Of a DNA stretch of 40,444 nucleotides, positions 16,702 to 24,802 are shown piece after piece. The first letter of the stretch is position 1. Every line of letters starts with the position of its first letter. This DNA is from Fervidicoccus sp. (lineage in GTDB: Archaea; Thermoproteota; Thermoprotei_A; Sulfolobales; Fervidicoccaceae). The stretch is taken from NCBI GenBank assembly GCA_002899805.1, contig POCB01000098.1:1-40444 (forward strand), read 5' to 3'. A program made the translations under genes and the position numbers. A model generated the notes under the pieces. It was not told the origin of the DNA. It searched no databases and saw nothing but the letters and a program-made list of their open reading frames with translations.

Positions 16702-17603
16702 GCAGCCTCAACAGAATGAACACCAGAATCTTACCAACCTCTTTCAACTATTATGAACCTAGGACGATCGATGAGGCTCTCAAGCTTCTCTCTGAACTAA
16801 GTCCTGAGGTTAGGATTCTGGCTGGAGGGACTGATCTGATAGTCAAAATGAAAGCGAGGCAAGTAGAACCAAAGAATATCATAAACATAAAGAGAATAGA
16901 AGGGCTCAGGTACATCACAGAGGAAAAGGGAAAAATTAAGATAGGGGCTCTTGCCACCTGGAGAGACCTTGAAAAATCATGGCAAATTTCTAAGAAGATC
17001 CCTGCGCTTTTTGATGCCATATCTGTCATGGGGAGCGTGCAGGTGAGAAGTATGGCAACGATAGCTGGAAACCTATGCAATGCGTCTCCAGCCGCTGACT
17101 CCGCACCTCCTCTCTTGGTGCATGGAGCTATAGTTAAAGCTTCTAGTATCAGAGGAACGAGAGAGATTCCGCTCGATAAATTCTTCTTATCTCCAGGCAA
17201 GACCATTCTCATGCCTGACGAAATTGTTGTAGAAATAGAGATTCCTGTTCCCCCGCAGAGAAGCTCTTCGGCCTTCTTGAAGCTCTCAAGGACAGCGATG
17301 GATTTAGCGAAAGCTAGCGCAGCTGCTTATTTGGAGGTTGAAGATGGAAAAGTTGTAGATGCGAAGATTGCTTTGGGGGCTGTAGCACCTAGACCAGTTA
17401 GATCTCTTAGTGCTGAAGCTGAGCTCATTGGGAAACCTGCCACTGAGGAGACTTTTTCACTGGCTTCAAGGCAAGTTGTGAAGGATATTTCACCGATCGA
17501 TGATATAAGATCTACTGCCTCATATAGAAAGAAAGTTTCGCCCATTCTAGTGGAAGATGCCCTGAAGTTAGCATTTTCGAGAATAAGAGGTGAGCTAGGT
17601 TGA
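16698..17603 (+). CDS. Molybdenum hydroxylase FAD subunit 2 (CoxM/XdhB type)
   Basis: 301-residue FAD subunit of the second hydroxylase. Flavin loops: LAGGTDLIVKMK and TIAGNLCNASPAADSAPP, near-identical in design to the first copy, then the C-terminal domain ending in DISPIDDIRSTASYRKK. GTG 16698 overlaps the large-subunit stop (GTGA) and is preceded by GGAGGGGGGAAG, so this start is kept; ATG 16716 is possible. The protein shares much more with the first FAD subunit than the two large subunits share with each other, as expected if the operons arose by duplication and only the substrate subunit was re-specialised; this is an impression from reading, not a computed identity. Confidence 0.92.
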   Translation: MSSLNRMNTRILPTSFNYYEPRTIDEALKLLSELSPEVRILAGGTDLIVKMKARQVEPKNIINIKRIEGLRYITEEKGKIKIGALATWRDLEKSWQISKKIPALFDAISVMGSVQVRSMATIAGNLCNASPAADSAPPLLVHGAIVKASSIRGTREIPLDKFFLSPGKTILMPDEIVVEIEIPVPPQRSSSAFLKLSRTAMDLAKASAAAYLEVEDGKVVDAKIALGAVAPRPVRSLSAEAELIGKPATEETFSLASRQVVKDISPIDDIRSTASYRKKVSPILVEDALKLAFSRIRGELG

Positions 17604-18064
17604 TTATTAAGTTCAAGTTGGATGGGAAAGAAGTCTCAGTCGACGCAGAGCCCAACGAACTCCTGTTAAACGTTCTGAGAGATAAGCTTGGAGTTAAGGC
17701 TCCAAAGTACTCATGTGGAATCGGAGAATGTGGTGCGTGCACTGTTCTCTTGGACGGAGAACCTGTATTATCATGCCTTACGCTCGCTGTAGACGCCAAT
17801 GGAAAAGAAGTTATAACAGCAGCAGGGATCGAAGAGGAATATGCAGCATTGATTTCGAAGGCGTTCAGCGAAGAAGGAGCAGTCCAATGTGGCTACTGTT
17901 CTCCTGGATTCGCTGTAATGAGTTATTTGCTCCTTCGCGAGAAGAAAAACTTATCCGAAGAAAAAGTAAGGGAGTTTTTGAGAGGGAACCTCTGCAGATG
18001 TACGGGCTATGTAAACATAATTAAAGCGGTTTTAAAAGCATCAGAGGTGATGGGAGGTAAATGA
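17600..18064 (+). CDS. Molybdenum hydroxylase [2Fe-2S] subunit 2 (CoxS/XdhC type)
   Basis: 154-residue iron-sulfur subunit of the second hydroxylase. Cluster ligands: CGIGECGAC and PVLSC in the ferredoxin-like half, CGYCSPGF and CRCTGY in the helical half; all eight cysteines are present. The start TTG 17600 overlaps the FAD-subunit stop (TTGA) and has AGAGGTGAG just upstream. The stop TGA (18062-18064) overlaps the ATG of the carbamoyltransferase gene, and GGAGGTAA at 18053-18060 serves as its ribosome binding site, so the next gene is translationally coupled to this one. Confidence 0.95.
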   Translation: MIIKFKLDGKEVSVDAEPNELLLNVLRDKLGVKAPKYSCGIGECGACTVLLDGEPVLSCLTLAVDANGKEVITAAGIEEEYAALISKAFSEEGAVQCGYCSPGFAVMSYLLLREKKNLSEEKVREFLRGNLCRCTGYVNIIKAVLKASEVMGGK

Positions 18065-18984
18065 AGGATCTCAAAGGCAAGGATATTCTATCGGCTTTTG
18101 ATTTTGATAGAGAAACATTGGAACATTTATTCACCGAGGCCGATGAACTGAGAAAAAAGCTCTCTGAAGGAAAGATCAAGTTAGCTGATGGTAAGATAAT
18201 GGCGACTGTATTTCTAGAACCCAGCACTAGAACAAAGATAAGCTTTCAAATGGCAATGGTGAAGCTAGGAGGAAGTATAATTGATTTTCAGCCCGAGTCC
18301 AGTTCTTTGCAGAAAGGAGAGAGCGATCTAGATACAATCAAAATTATAGATGGTTATTCGCCAGACTTGATAGTATTAAGACAGAGCAAGCCCTATTTCC
18401 CCCATAGCATTAAAGACAAGATTGAGACTCCGATAATAAATGGCGGTGACGGAACCAATGAGCATCCAACTCAAGCACTTCTGGATTTATACACTATCTG
18501 GAGAGAACTGGGGAGAATAGATGGCTTGAAAATAGGGATCATGGGAGATCTAAAATACGGGAGAACTGCCCCCTCTCTATCCTACATGCTAACTTTCTTC
18601 AAAGGAGTAAAAGTGTATTATATTTCACCGAAGGAACTTAGGCTGAGAGATGAAGTGAAGAATAAAATCAACGGGAAAATCATATATGAAGAGATGGAGA
18701 GATTGGAGGAAATAGAAGACGAACTCGATGTGCTATATGTTACCAGGCTTCAAAAGGAGAGGTTCAGTGATCCTACAGAATATGAAAGGCTAAAATCGAG
18801 CTATATTGTGACTCAAGACTCTCTGAAAAAATTGAAGAAGATCCCAATCATAATGCATCCACTTCCGAGAGTTTGGGAATTGCCTGAGGAGATCGATTCC
18901 CTACCACAGGCGAAGTACTTTGAACAAGCAAAGAACGGTATGTTTGTGAGGGCAGCTCTGATCAAGGAAATACTCGGGTTGTAG
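18061..18984 (+). CDS. Aspartate/ornithine carbamoyltransferase family enzyme, divergent PyrB-like
   Basis: 307-residue carbamoyltransferase. Carbamoyl-phosphate site: EPSTRTKISF (Ser55-Thr56-Arg57-Thr58), SSSLQKGES (the Ser and Lys lent by the neighbouring subunit), GTNEHPTQALLDLY (His135), GDLKYGRT, and TRLQKERF, all as in aspartate transcarbamoylase. Two segments differ: the consensus HPLPRVDE reads HPLPRVWE (Trp272), and the usual Arg-His-Pro after the beta strand reads Arg-Gln-Ser (107-109) followed by KPYFPHSI. The amino-acid side of the pocket may thus be changed. No regulatory pyrI is adjacent. The gene overlaps the Fe-S subunit by ATGA, making it the fourth gene of the second hydroxylase operon. 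It may be a biosynthetic PyrB in an odd place or a catabolic enzyme like YgeW; the context favours the latter. Confidence 0.85.
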   Translation: MKDLKGKDILSAFDFDRETLEHLFTEADELRKKLSEGKIKLADGKIMATVFLEPSTRTKISFQMAMVKLGGSIIDFQPESSSLQKGESDLDTIKIIDGYSPDLIVLRQSKPYFPHSIKDKIETPIINGGDGTNEHPTQALLDLYTIWRELGRIDGLKIGIMGDLKYGRTAPSLSYMLTFFKGVKVYYISPKELRLRDEVKNKINGKIIYEEMERLEEIEDELDVLYVTRLQKERFSDPTEYERLKSSYIVTQDSLKKLKKIPIIMHPLPRVWELPEEIDSLPQAKYFEQAKNGMFVRAALIKEILGL

Positions 18985-19218
18985 CTGAATGAGTTTTTTC
19001 GCTTTTATTACTTCACTTGACTGTCGATATTCTAGCAAGTAACAGAATGAAAACTCTCTACAAATAACTGCTATTTTGACATTACATTATACCTTTTTTC
19101 CATCATAAAATGGAACATTATCATCATATCGTATCATGTTCTTTCGGGAGAACTTCTGCAGTAAATGATTTAGAAGGCCGATTCCAAAGCAAAGATCTCT
19201 GTTCGTGGTGAATTTGAA

Positions 19219-20667
19219 ATGGGGTTGTCCGAATTCTTTGAGCTCGATAAGAGAGGTTCTACCGTTAAAATAGAAGTTATCGCTGGAGTGACAACTTTCC
19301 TTTCCATGGCTTATATTCTCTTTGTAAACCCGACCATATTGACAGATGGGTTTTCAATAGCTCTTCATCAAGCACTAGGGATCCCGATTGGCAACCCACT
19401 ACCAGAACAATATCAAGGACTTCTATATAGTATTAGACTTGGTTTCACAGTGGCAACGGCTATTTCAGCTGCCTTTGCTACCCTGATAATGGCTATCTAT
19501 GCAAAGCTTCCTTTTGCCCTTGCTCCAGGGATGGGCGAGAATGCATTTGTGGCTTACACGATCATACCACTTTTTGCCGAAATAATATTATCCAGTGAAA
19601 AGGCCGCTGGCGTCGAGGCAGCAAAATTGGCAATCTATTTAGCCTTGGTCTCTGTACTTCTCAACGGTATATTATTCTTGATATTTTCTGTCGGTAAGAT
19701 AAGGGAATTTATAATCAACTCAGTTCCCGAGTCACTCAAGCTGGGGATAGGGATAGGGATCGGCCTCTTCATCACACTCATAGGCTTTTCAGATGTGGGG
19801 ATAGTCAAAGGGGGAATTGCTACGCCTATTACATTTAATGCCAGTGCGCTGACCGCTCTTCCTTTTTATCTGGGGATGTTAAGCTTTGTGTTAGCATCGG
19901 TATTACTCGTGAAGAAGGTCATAGGAGGATTCATTATAGCTATACTTGCTTCAACTATAGCAGCGGGGGCTTTAGGGATGATCACAATGCCCCCATCTAT
20001 TCTGATGGCACCAACATTCTCAACATCGATACTCAATGATCTCCCCAGATCTTTCTACCTATATGCCTCTCTCTTCGGTATAGGCTTTCCGATAGCCTTC
20101 TCTTTGTTTTTAGTGGACTTCTTCGATGGAATCGGTACAGTAACTGGTCTAGCAACAAAGGCTAAGCTTGTCGAAAATGGAAAAATAATTGGAATAAACA
20201 GGGCTCTTATTACGGATGCCCTCTCCTCTATATTTGCTCCCTTCTTCGGTACTTCCACTGTAGTAATCTACGTAGAGAGCGCTTCTGGTATTGAACAAGG
20301 AGGCAAAACTGGTCTAACTGCCCTAACAACGTCTTTGCTCTTCTTCGCATCTATAGCCTTGGCACCTCTTTTCACGGTGATACCCTCATTCGCAACTGGT
20401 GGTGTTCTCATGTTAGTTGGGCTTCTCTTTCTATCGCTATCGGGGAACTTGACCAAGCTTGAGGACTACAGTGAACTGATTCCAGCATTTGTTACTATTA
20501 CTTCAATACCTTTCACCTACAGCATTACTACGGGAATAGGTCTGGGATTCATTACTTATACCATCATAAAGATGCTATCGGGTAAATTCAGAGAGATAAA
20601 ACCAGGTATAGCAGTGATAACGCTTCTGTTTCTGATATACTTTATATTGACCGCTAAAGGATTCTAA
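19219..20667 (+). CDS. AzgA-type NCS2 purine permease
   Basis: 482-residue membrane transporter of the nucleobase-cation symporter 2 family, AzgA branch (adenine, guanine, hypoxanthine). Diagnostic stretches: FFELDKRGSTVKIEVIAGVT at the N-terminus, LSMAYILFVNPTIL, ALAPGMGENAFVAY in the first half, VDFFDGIGTVTGLATKA and TSTVVIYVESASGIEQGGKT in the second. About 12-14 hydrophobic segments. ATG 19219 follows GGTGA eight bases upstream. A 234-base spacer with a T-rich run (18993-19009 region) separates it from the hydroxylase-carbamoyltransferase operon, so it probably has its own promoter. It supplies the strongest hint that the neighbouring molybdenum hydroxylases act on purines. Substrate within the purine group is not decided by the sequence as read. 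Confidence 0.93.
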   Translation: MGLSEFFELDKRGSTVKIEVIAGVTTFLSMAYILFVNPTILTDGFSIALHQALGIPIGNPLPEQYQGLLYSIRLGFTVATAISAAFATLIMAIYAKLPFALAPGMGENAFVAYTIIPLFAEIILSSEKAAGVEAAKLAIYLALVSVLLNGILFLIFSVGKIREFIINSVPESLKLGIGIGIGLFITLIGFSDVGIVKGGIATPITFNASALTALPFYLGMLSFVLASVLLVKKVIGGFIIAILASTIAAGALGMITMPPSILMAPTFSTSILNDLPRSFYLYASLFGIGFPIAFSLFLVDFFDGIGTVTGLATKAKLVENGKIIGINRALITDALSSIFAPFFGTSTVVIYVESASGIEQGGKTGLTALTTSLLFFASIALAPLFTVIPSFATGGVLMLVGLLFLSLSGNLTKLEDYSELIPAFVTITSIPFTYSITTGIGLGFITYTIIKMLSGKFREIKPGIAVITLLFLIYFILTAKGF

Positions 20668-20822
20668 TCGTACTTAATTCATTCTTTTTTCTTTTGAACA
20701 TAATTACCTTCGAGATAAATCTAAATGCAAAACTTAGAAGTATAACCTCCCTTGGATAATTTATTTGAGATGTTAATGCTATGAGATAAAACTTGGTTCA
20801 GTAAAGTTTAGGTTGATTATCA

Positions 20823-21956
20823 ATGCCTAAAATCGCGTTAATAGTTAATCCGATAGCAGGGATCGGAGGTCCCATTTCCCTCAAAGGGAGTGATGGCGTA
20901 GCTTGGAAGGACCTTGGGATCTACATTGGCCCATCATACAAGATATCAATTTTGTTTGCTAGACAGCTCAAGACCTTAATAGCGGGAAGGGAGCTCGGAA
21001 ATTTGGAAATTCTAGTACCTAGAGGTATAATGGGAGAGGTAGCAGCAAAGGAGCTAATCAATGAGCCTAAGGTTATATGTAGACCACATTATCCAAGCTC
21101 CAGTGAAGATACGAAATTCTGTGCAGAGAGAGCCTCAGAAGAGCAAGCAGATCTGGTAGTATTCGTTGGAGGCGATGGAACAGCTTTTGATGTTTTCGAA
21201 GGAACTCGGGGAAAAATGCCTTTGCTTGGTGTTCCAGGAGGCACGAAAGTATATAGTTCGATTTTTGCCAGAAGCCTCAGTTCTGCTACCAGGCTCATAA
21301 TAGCTTACCTAGATAATGAGTATTATCCCACAGTTGGTGAGATCCTCTTAGTTGATGAAAACAAGTTAAGAGAAATGGGAGAGCTTGCCATAGTTAAATA
21401 TGCGACTGCCATGACGATCGAATCTAAAAAGGCGGAGGAGCATCAACAAAGCAAGGATTTTGGCGCGTCTAGTGAGGATGAGATTTTCGAACTTGCTGAA
21501 TGTGTTGCGCGAGAGATATCAGAGGAGCAACCCCTATTAATAGGTCCTGGAAGGACAGCGAAAGCCATCTCAGAAGCTTTGGGGATAAAGAAGAGCAACC
21601 TATTGGGCGTTTCAGCAGGGTGGAAAGGAAAGACGTACTGTGATGATTGCTCATCCCTCGATGTTCTTTCGTTCTGCAATGAATCGGGAGGAGCCCATAG
21701 GGTGAAGGTTATAGTTTCTCCACTCGGTGCTTCAGGGTTTGTTCTTGGAAGAGGCAATCAGCAGATCCCGATTTCGGTCCTAAAAGAAATGAGCCTTGAT
21801 AACATCATAGTTGTAGCAACTAGAAACAAAGTGATGAGATTGAAAAAGCTATATGTAGATTTAAGAGGGAGCGGAATAGAGGAAAAATTCAGCGGGTATG
21901 TGAGAGTTAAAATCGGCTGTGAAGAAGAGTTAGTCATGAAAATTTTTCCTGCTTAA
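20823..21956 (+). CDS. ATP-NAD/AcoX-like kinase (COG3199 type)
   Basis: 377-residue member of the NAD kinase/diacylglycerol kinase fold, AcoX-like branch. The N-terminus ALIVNPIAGIGGPISLKGSDG and the central VVFVGGDGTAFDVFEG (about 118-133) are the nucleotide-binding signatures; GVPGGTKVYSSIFA follows as in this subfamily, and the C-terminal half has LLIGPGRTAKAI and a Gly-rich VLGRGNQQI segment. The family was first named from acetoin catabolism clusters but its archaeal members have no agreed substrate, NAD or a related molecule being likely. Two Cys pairs occur in TYCDDCSSLD and SFCNESGG. No ribosome binding site is evident before ATG 20823. There is no acetoin dehydrogenase gene nearby. 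Confidence 0.82.
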   Translation: MPKIALIVNPIAGIGGPISLKGSDGVAWKDLGIYIGPSYKISILFARQLKTLIAGRELGNLEILVPRGIMGEVAAKELINEPKVICRPHYPSSSEDTKFCAERASEEQADLVVFVGGDGTAFDVFEGTRGKMPLLGVPGGTKVYSSIFARSLSSATRLIIAYLDNEYYPTVGEILLVDENKLREMGELAIVKYATAMTIESKKAEEHQQSKDFGASSEDEIFELAECVAREISEEQPLLIGPGRTAKAISEALGIKKSNLLGVSAGWKGKTYCDDCSSLDVLSFCNESGGAHRVKVIVSPLGASGFVLGRGNQQIPISVLKEMSLDNIIVVATRNKVMRLKKLYVDLRGSGIEEKFSGYVRVKIGCEEELVMKIFPA

Positions 21957-22074
21957 GACACAACTCTTTATTGTTGAAACAATGGAGAACATACTGTAAT
22001 ACCAAAGTTATAGCAAGAAGAGATCCCGCGGGTAAAATCGTTATTAGAGCGAGGAGATTATTTAATATCAGAAA

Positions 22075-22084
22075 TTATTTATCT
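22075..22084 (+). promoter_or_regulatory. TATA box of polB1
   Basis: TTATTTATCT is centred about 27 bases before ATG 22106, the normal distance to an archaeal transcription start, so the mRNA would be leaderless and begin at that ATG. This argues against the longer open frame that reaches back to 21971. Confidence 0.55.
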
Positions 22085-22105
22085 CGAACCAAAAGGGTTT
22101 TGAGG

Positions 22106-24802
22106 ATGCCGATGGAAAAGAAGAAAGGAAAGATGCCAACGTTGTTGGACTTTGCTGACAAGAGAAGCCAACCCAACTTAGGAATAGAAGAAATAATTGC
22201 CAAAGAAGTTTCTGCAAAGAATGAAAAAGAACAAATGGTTCATAACGCAAACCAGTCTACGAGAACAACAACAGAATCTGAAACTAAACTACTTTGGTAT
22301 TCAATCATAGATGAAGCCGTAATAAACAATGCCCATTTACTTTCCTACTATTATGATTCAGAGAGAAATACCGCCCTGCTCTGTTTCTATGATGAAGACA
22401 GAAACACACTCGTCTACTGGTACGACAAGACAGACCATAAACCTTATTTCATAGTATCCGAAGAGCCAACTGAAGCTGAAAAGCTGATCCCGAAGGACTT
22501 GAAGGGAAGAGTGGTCTCTCTGGAAAGGATAGAAAAAGTCAATCCACTCAGTATGAAGAAAGAGAAGTATACGAAGATAACAGTCACAGATCCGCTTGCT
22601 GTCAAAGAGCTAAGAGGAAGGTTCAGAGACAGCTGGGAAAGCACAATAAAATACCATCAGAACTTCATATATGACAGAAGGTTAATTCCAGGCTATAAGT
22701 ACAAGGTTAGTGGAAAAATTTTAGCTCCAGTAGAGATCGGATCAACGTCAGCTAAGGATCTTAGAACAGTATTCGATGGAGAGAGTGAAGAAGTTCAAAG
22801 GTTTGCTGAAGAGCTTTATGGTTTGTTTGAGCTCCCTCCACCCATACCTAAAATGGTAGCTATAGATGTTGAAGTTTACTCTCCATATGCGAACAGGCTC
22901 CCCAATGTCGCCACAGCTCCCTATCCAATTCTTTCCATAGCTATAGCAGGTACAGATGGGAGGAAGAAAGTACTGGCAATATCTTACCCCCATGCTTCTA
23001 AATCGCCTATAAAGGATAAGTTCTTGGGAGAAATTGAAGTGGAAATTTTTGACAGCGAGCATGCGATGCTTATGGAAGCTTTCAGAATTCTCGGTGATTA
23101 TCAAGTCATATATTCATACAACGGAGATAACTTCGATTTACCTTATCTCAGAAACAGAGCTAGAGTTCTCGGCTTTAGGCCGCAGGAGGTTCCCATAAGG
23201 GAGTTCCAAGACTATTATACGTTTAAACGCGCCATTCATATAGACCTCTACAAGGTTTTCGAGAATAAGGCTCTGAAGACTTATGCATTCGGAGGTAACT
23301 ACAGAGAGAACACGCTTGACAGTGTGGCGATGAGCATAATAGGAGTTGGCAAAGTGAAAATAGAAGAAAGTCCTGGAATGTTGGGGATTTCAAAGTTAGT
23401 GGAGTACAACTATAGAGATGCTGAAATAACCCTTGCTCTCGTTACATGGAAAAACTTCTTGACCTGGAAGCTCCTGATACTTCTATCCAGGCTCACAAAG
23501 ACTGGGATAGAGGAGCTCAGCAGGAGCCAGATCAGCAACTGGATAAGGAACATGCTTTACTGGGAGCATAGGAAAAGAAACTTCCTCATACCTAAACAGG
23601 AAGACATACTTAAGCATAAGAAGGAGATAAAAAGCAAAGCGATAATAAAAGGGAAAAAGTACGCTGGAGCTATAGTTCTTGATCCTCCCGTAGGAGTATT
23701 CTTCAATATACTTGTGCTAGACTTCGCCAGCCTGTACCCATCAATAATGAAAGTATGGAACCTCAGCTATGAAACTGTTAACCCTTCATACGAGTGCAGG
23801 AACTTGAAGGAAATACCAGATGTAAAGCATGTAGTTTGTATGGACAGGAAAGGGATGACATCTTTGATGATAGGGACCATGAGGGATCTGAGGGTAAAAG
23901 TCTACAAGAAGAAGAGCAAGGATAAAAATCTAAGCAACGAGCAGAAAGAATGGTACAATACCGTTCAGTCGGCTCTGAAAGTATTACTCAATGCCAGTTA
24001 TGGAGTTTTCGGTAGCGATGCCTTTGCTCTCTATGCTCCTCCTGTAGCTGAAAGCGTCACAGCAATAGGAAGATTCACGATTATGAGTACTATAAAGAAA
24101 GCTCTCGCATTGGGGTTGAGAGTTCTATATGGGGATACTGACAGCATGTTCATTTGGAATCCGGAAAAGGAAGCTTTGACGAAGTTAGTCGGTGAAGTGG
24201 AGAAAGAATTCAGCTTAGATCTCGAGATAGACAAGGAGTTCAGATATGTTGCCTTTTCGGGGCTCAAGAAGAACTATCTCGCAGTCACCAATTCGGATGA
24301 GGTAGTGATAAAGGGCTTGCTTGGAAAGAAGAGAAACCAGCCTGAGTTTCTGAAGAGTTCATTTTCCGAAGTCATTGTAATGCTTAAGGAAATCAAAACC
24401 CCTAAAGACTTTTCTGAAATTCATGATAAGATAAAGGATAAGGTGAAGGAAATCTACAGGAGATTGAAGAACATGGGATATACTCTGGACGAGTTAGCTT
24501 TTAATGTGATGCTCAATAAGGACATAGATGGATACGTTAAAAACACACCGCAACATGTCAAAGCAGCATTGCTACTCAAGAACTTCGATAGGAGGCTAGT
24601 CAAGGGCGATATAATATCTTATGTCAAAGTCAAAAATAAAGAAGGCGTAAAGCCAGTAGCAATGGCAAAGCTCTCAGAGGTCGATGTTGATAAGTACCTC
24701 GAGATAGCGAGAACAACTTTCGAGCAGATACTGAAGACAATAAACATAAGTTGGGAAGATATTGAAGGAGTTGCCAGGCTCGAGAGCTTCTTCGGAAAAT
24801 AG
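22106..24802 (+). CDS. polB1: Family B DNA polymerase, PolB1 (Dpo1) type
   Basis: Main replicative DNA polymerase of crenarchaea, about 898 residues. Exonuclease: AIDVEVYS (Asp254, Glu256), YNGDNFDLPYL, YNYRDAE. Polymerase: motif A DFASLYPSI (539 onward), motif B KVLLNASYGVFGSDAFALY, motif C YGDTDS (675-680). Many stretches match Sulfolobus Dpo1 as I remember it, such as YWEHRKRNFLIP, NTPQHVKAAL and FSGLKKNY. The N-terminus MPTLLDFADK resembles the short TLFD-type N-terminal motif of Dpo1. The open frame extends to 21971, but the ATG at 22106 (or 22112) is preferred because a TATA box lies 27 bases upstream and the extension is not part of the family. The stop codon abuts the stop codon of the convergent peptidase gene with no spacer (TAG|CTA). 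No inteins or split are present. Confidence 0.96.
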   Translation: MPMEKKKGKMPTLLDFADKRSQPNLGIEEIIAKEVSAKNEKEQMVHNANQSTRTTTESETKLLWYSIIDEAVINNAHLLSYYYDSERNTALLCFYDEDRNTLVYWYDKTDHKPYFIVSEEPTEAEKLIPKDLKGRVVSLERIEKVNPLSMKKEKYTKITVTDPLAVKELRGRFRDSWESTIKYHQNFIYDRRLIPGYKYKVSGKILAPVEIGSTSAKDLRTVFDGESEEVQRFAEELYGLFELPPPIPKMVAIDVEVYSPYANRLPNVATAPYPILSIAIAGTDGRKKVLAISYPHASKSPIKDKFLGEIEVEIFDSEHAMLMEAFRILGDYQVIYSYNGDNFDLPYLRNRARVLGFRPQEVPIREFQDYYTFKRAIHIDLYKVFENKALKTYAFGGNYRENTLDSVAMSIIGVGKVKIEESPGMLGISKLVEYNYRDAEITLALVTWKNFLTWKLLILLSRLTKTGIEELSRSQISNWIRNMLYWEHRKRNFLIPKQEDILKHKKEIKSKAIIKGKKYAGAIVLDPPVGVFFNILVLDFASLYPSIMKVWNLSYETVNPSYECRNLKEIPDVKHVVCMDRKGMTSLMIGTMRDLRVKVYKKKSKDKNLSNEQKEWYNTVQSALKVLLNASYGVFGSDAFALYAPPVAESVTAIGRFTIMSTIKKALALGLRVLYGDTDSMFIWNPEKEALTKLVGEVEKEFSLDLEIDKEFRYVAFSGLKKNYLAVTNSDEVVIKGLLGKKRNQPEFLKSSFSEVIVMLKEIKTPKDFSEIHDKIKDKVKEIYRRLKNMGYTLDELAFNVMLNKDIDGYVKNTPQHVKAALLLKNFDRRLVKGDIISYVKVKNKEGVKPVAMAKLSEVDVDKYLEIARTTFEQILKTINISWEDIEGVARLESFFGK

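Noticed and set aside
12892-18984. De novo pyrimidine biosynthesis operon (dihydroorotase plus ATCase)
   Set aside because: The two genes are on opposite strands, no pyrI, pyrD, pyrE or pyrF is present, and the carbamoyltransferase is coupled to hydroxylase genes. Not fully excluded.
21971-22105. N-terminal extension of polB1 from 21971
   Set aside because: No family counterpart, and a TATA box at 22075-22084 places the transcript start at ATG 22106.
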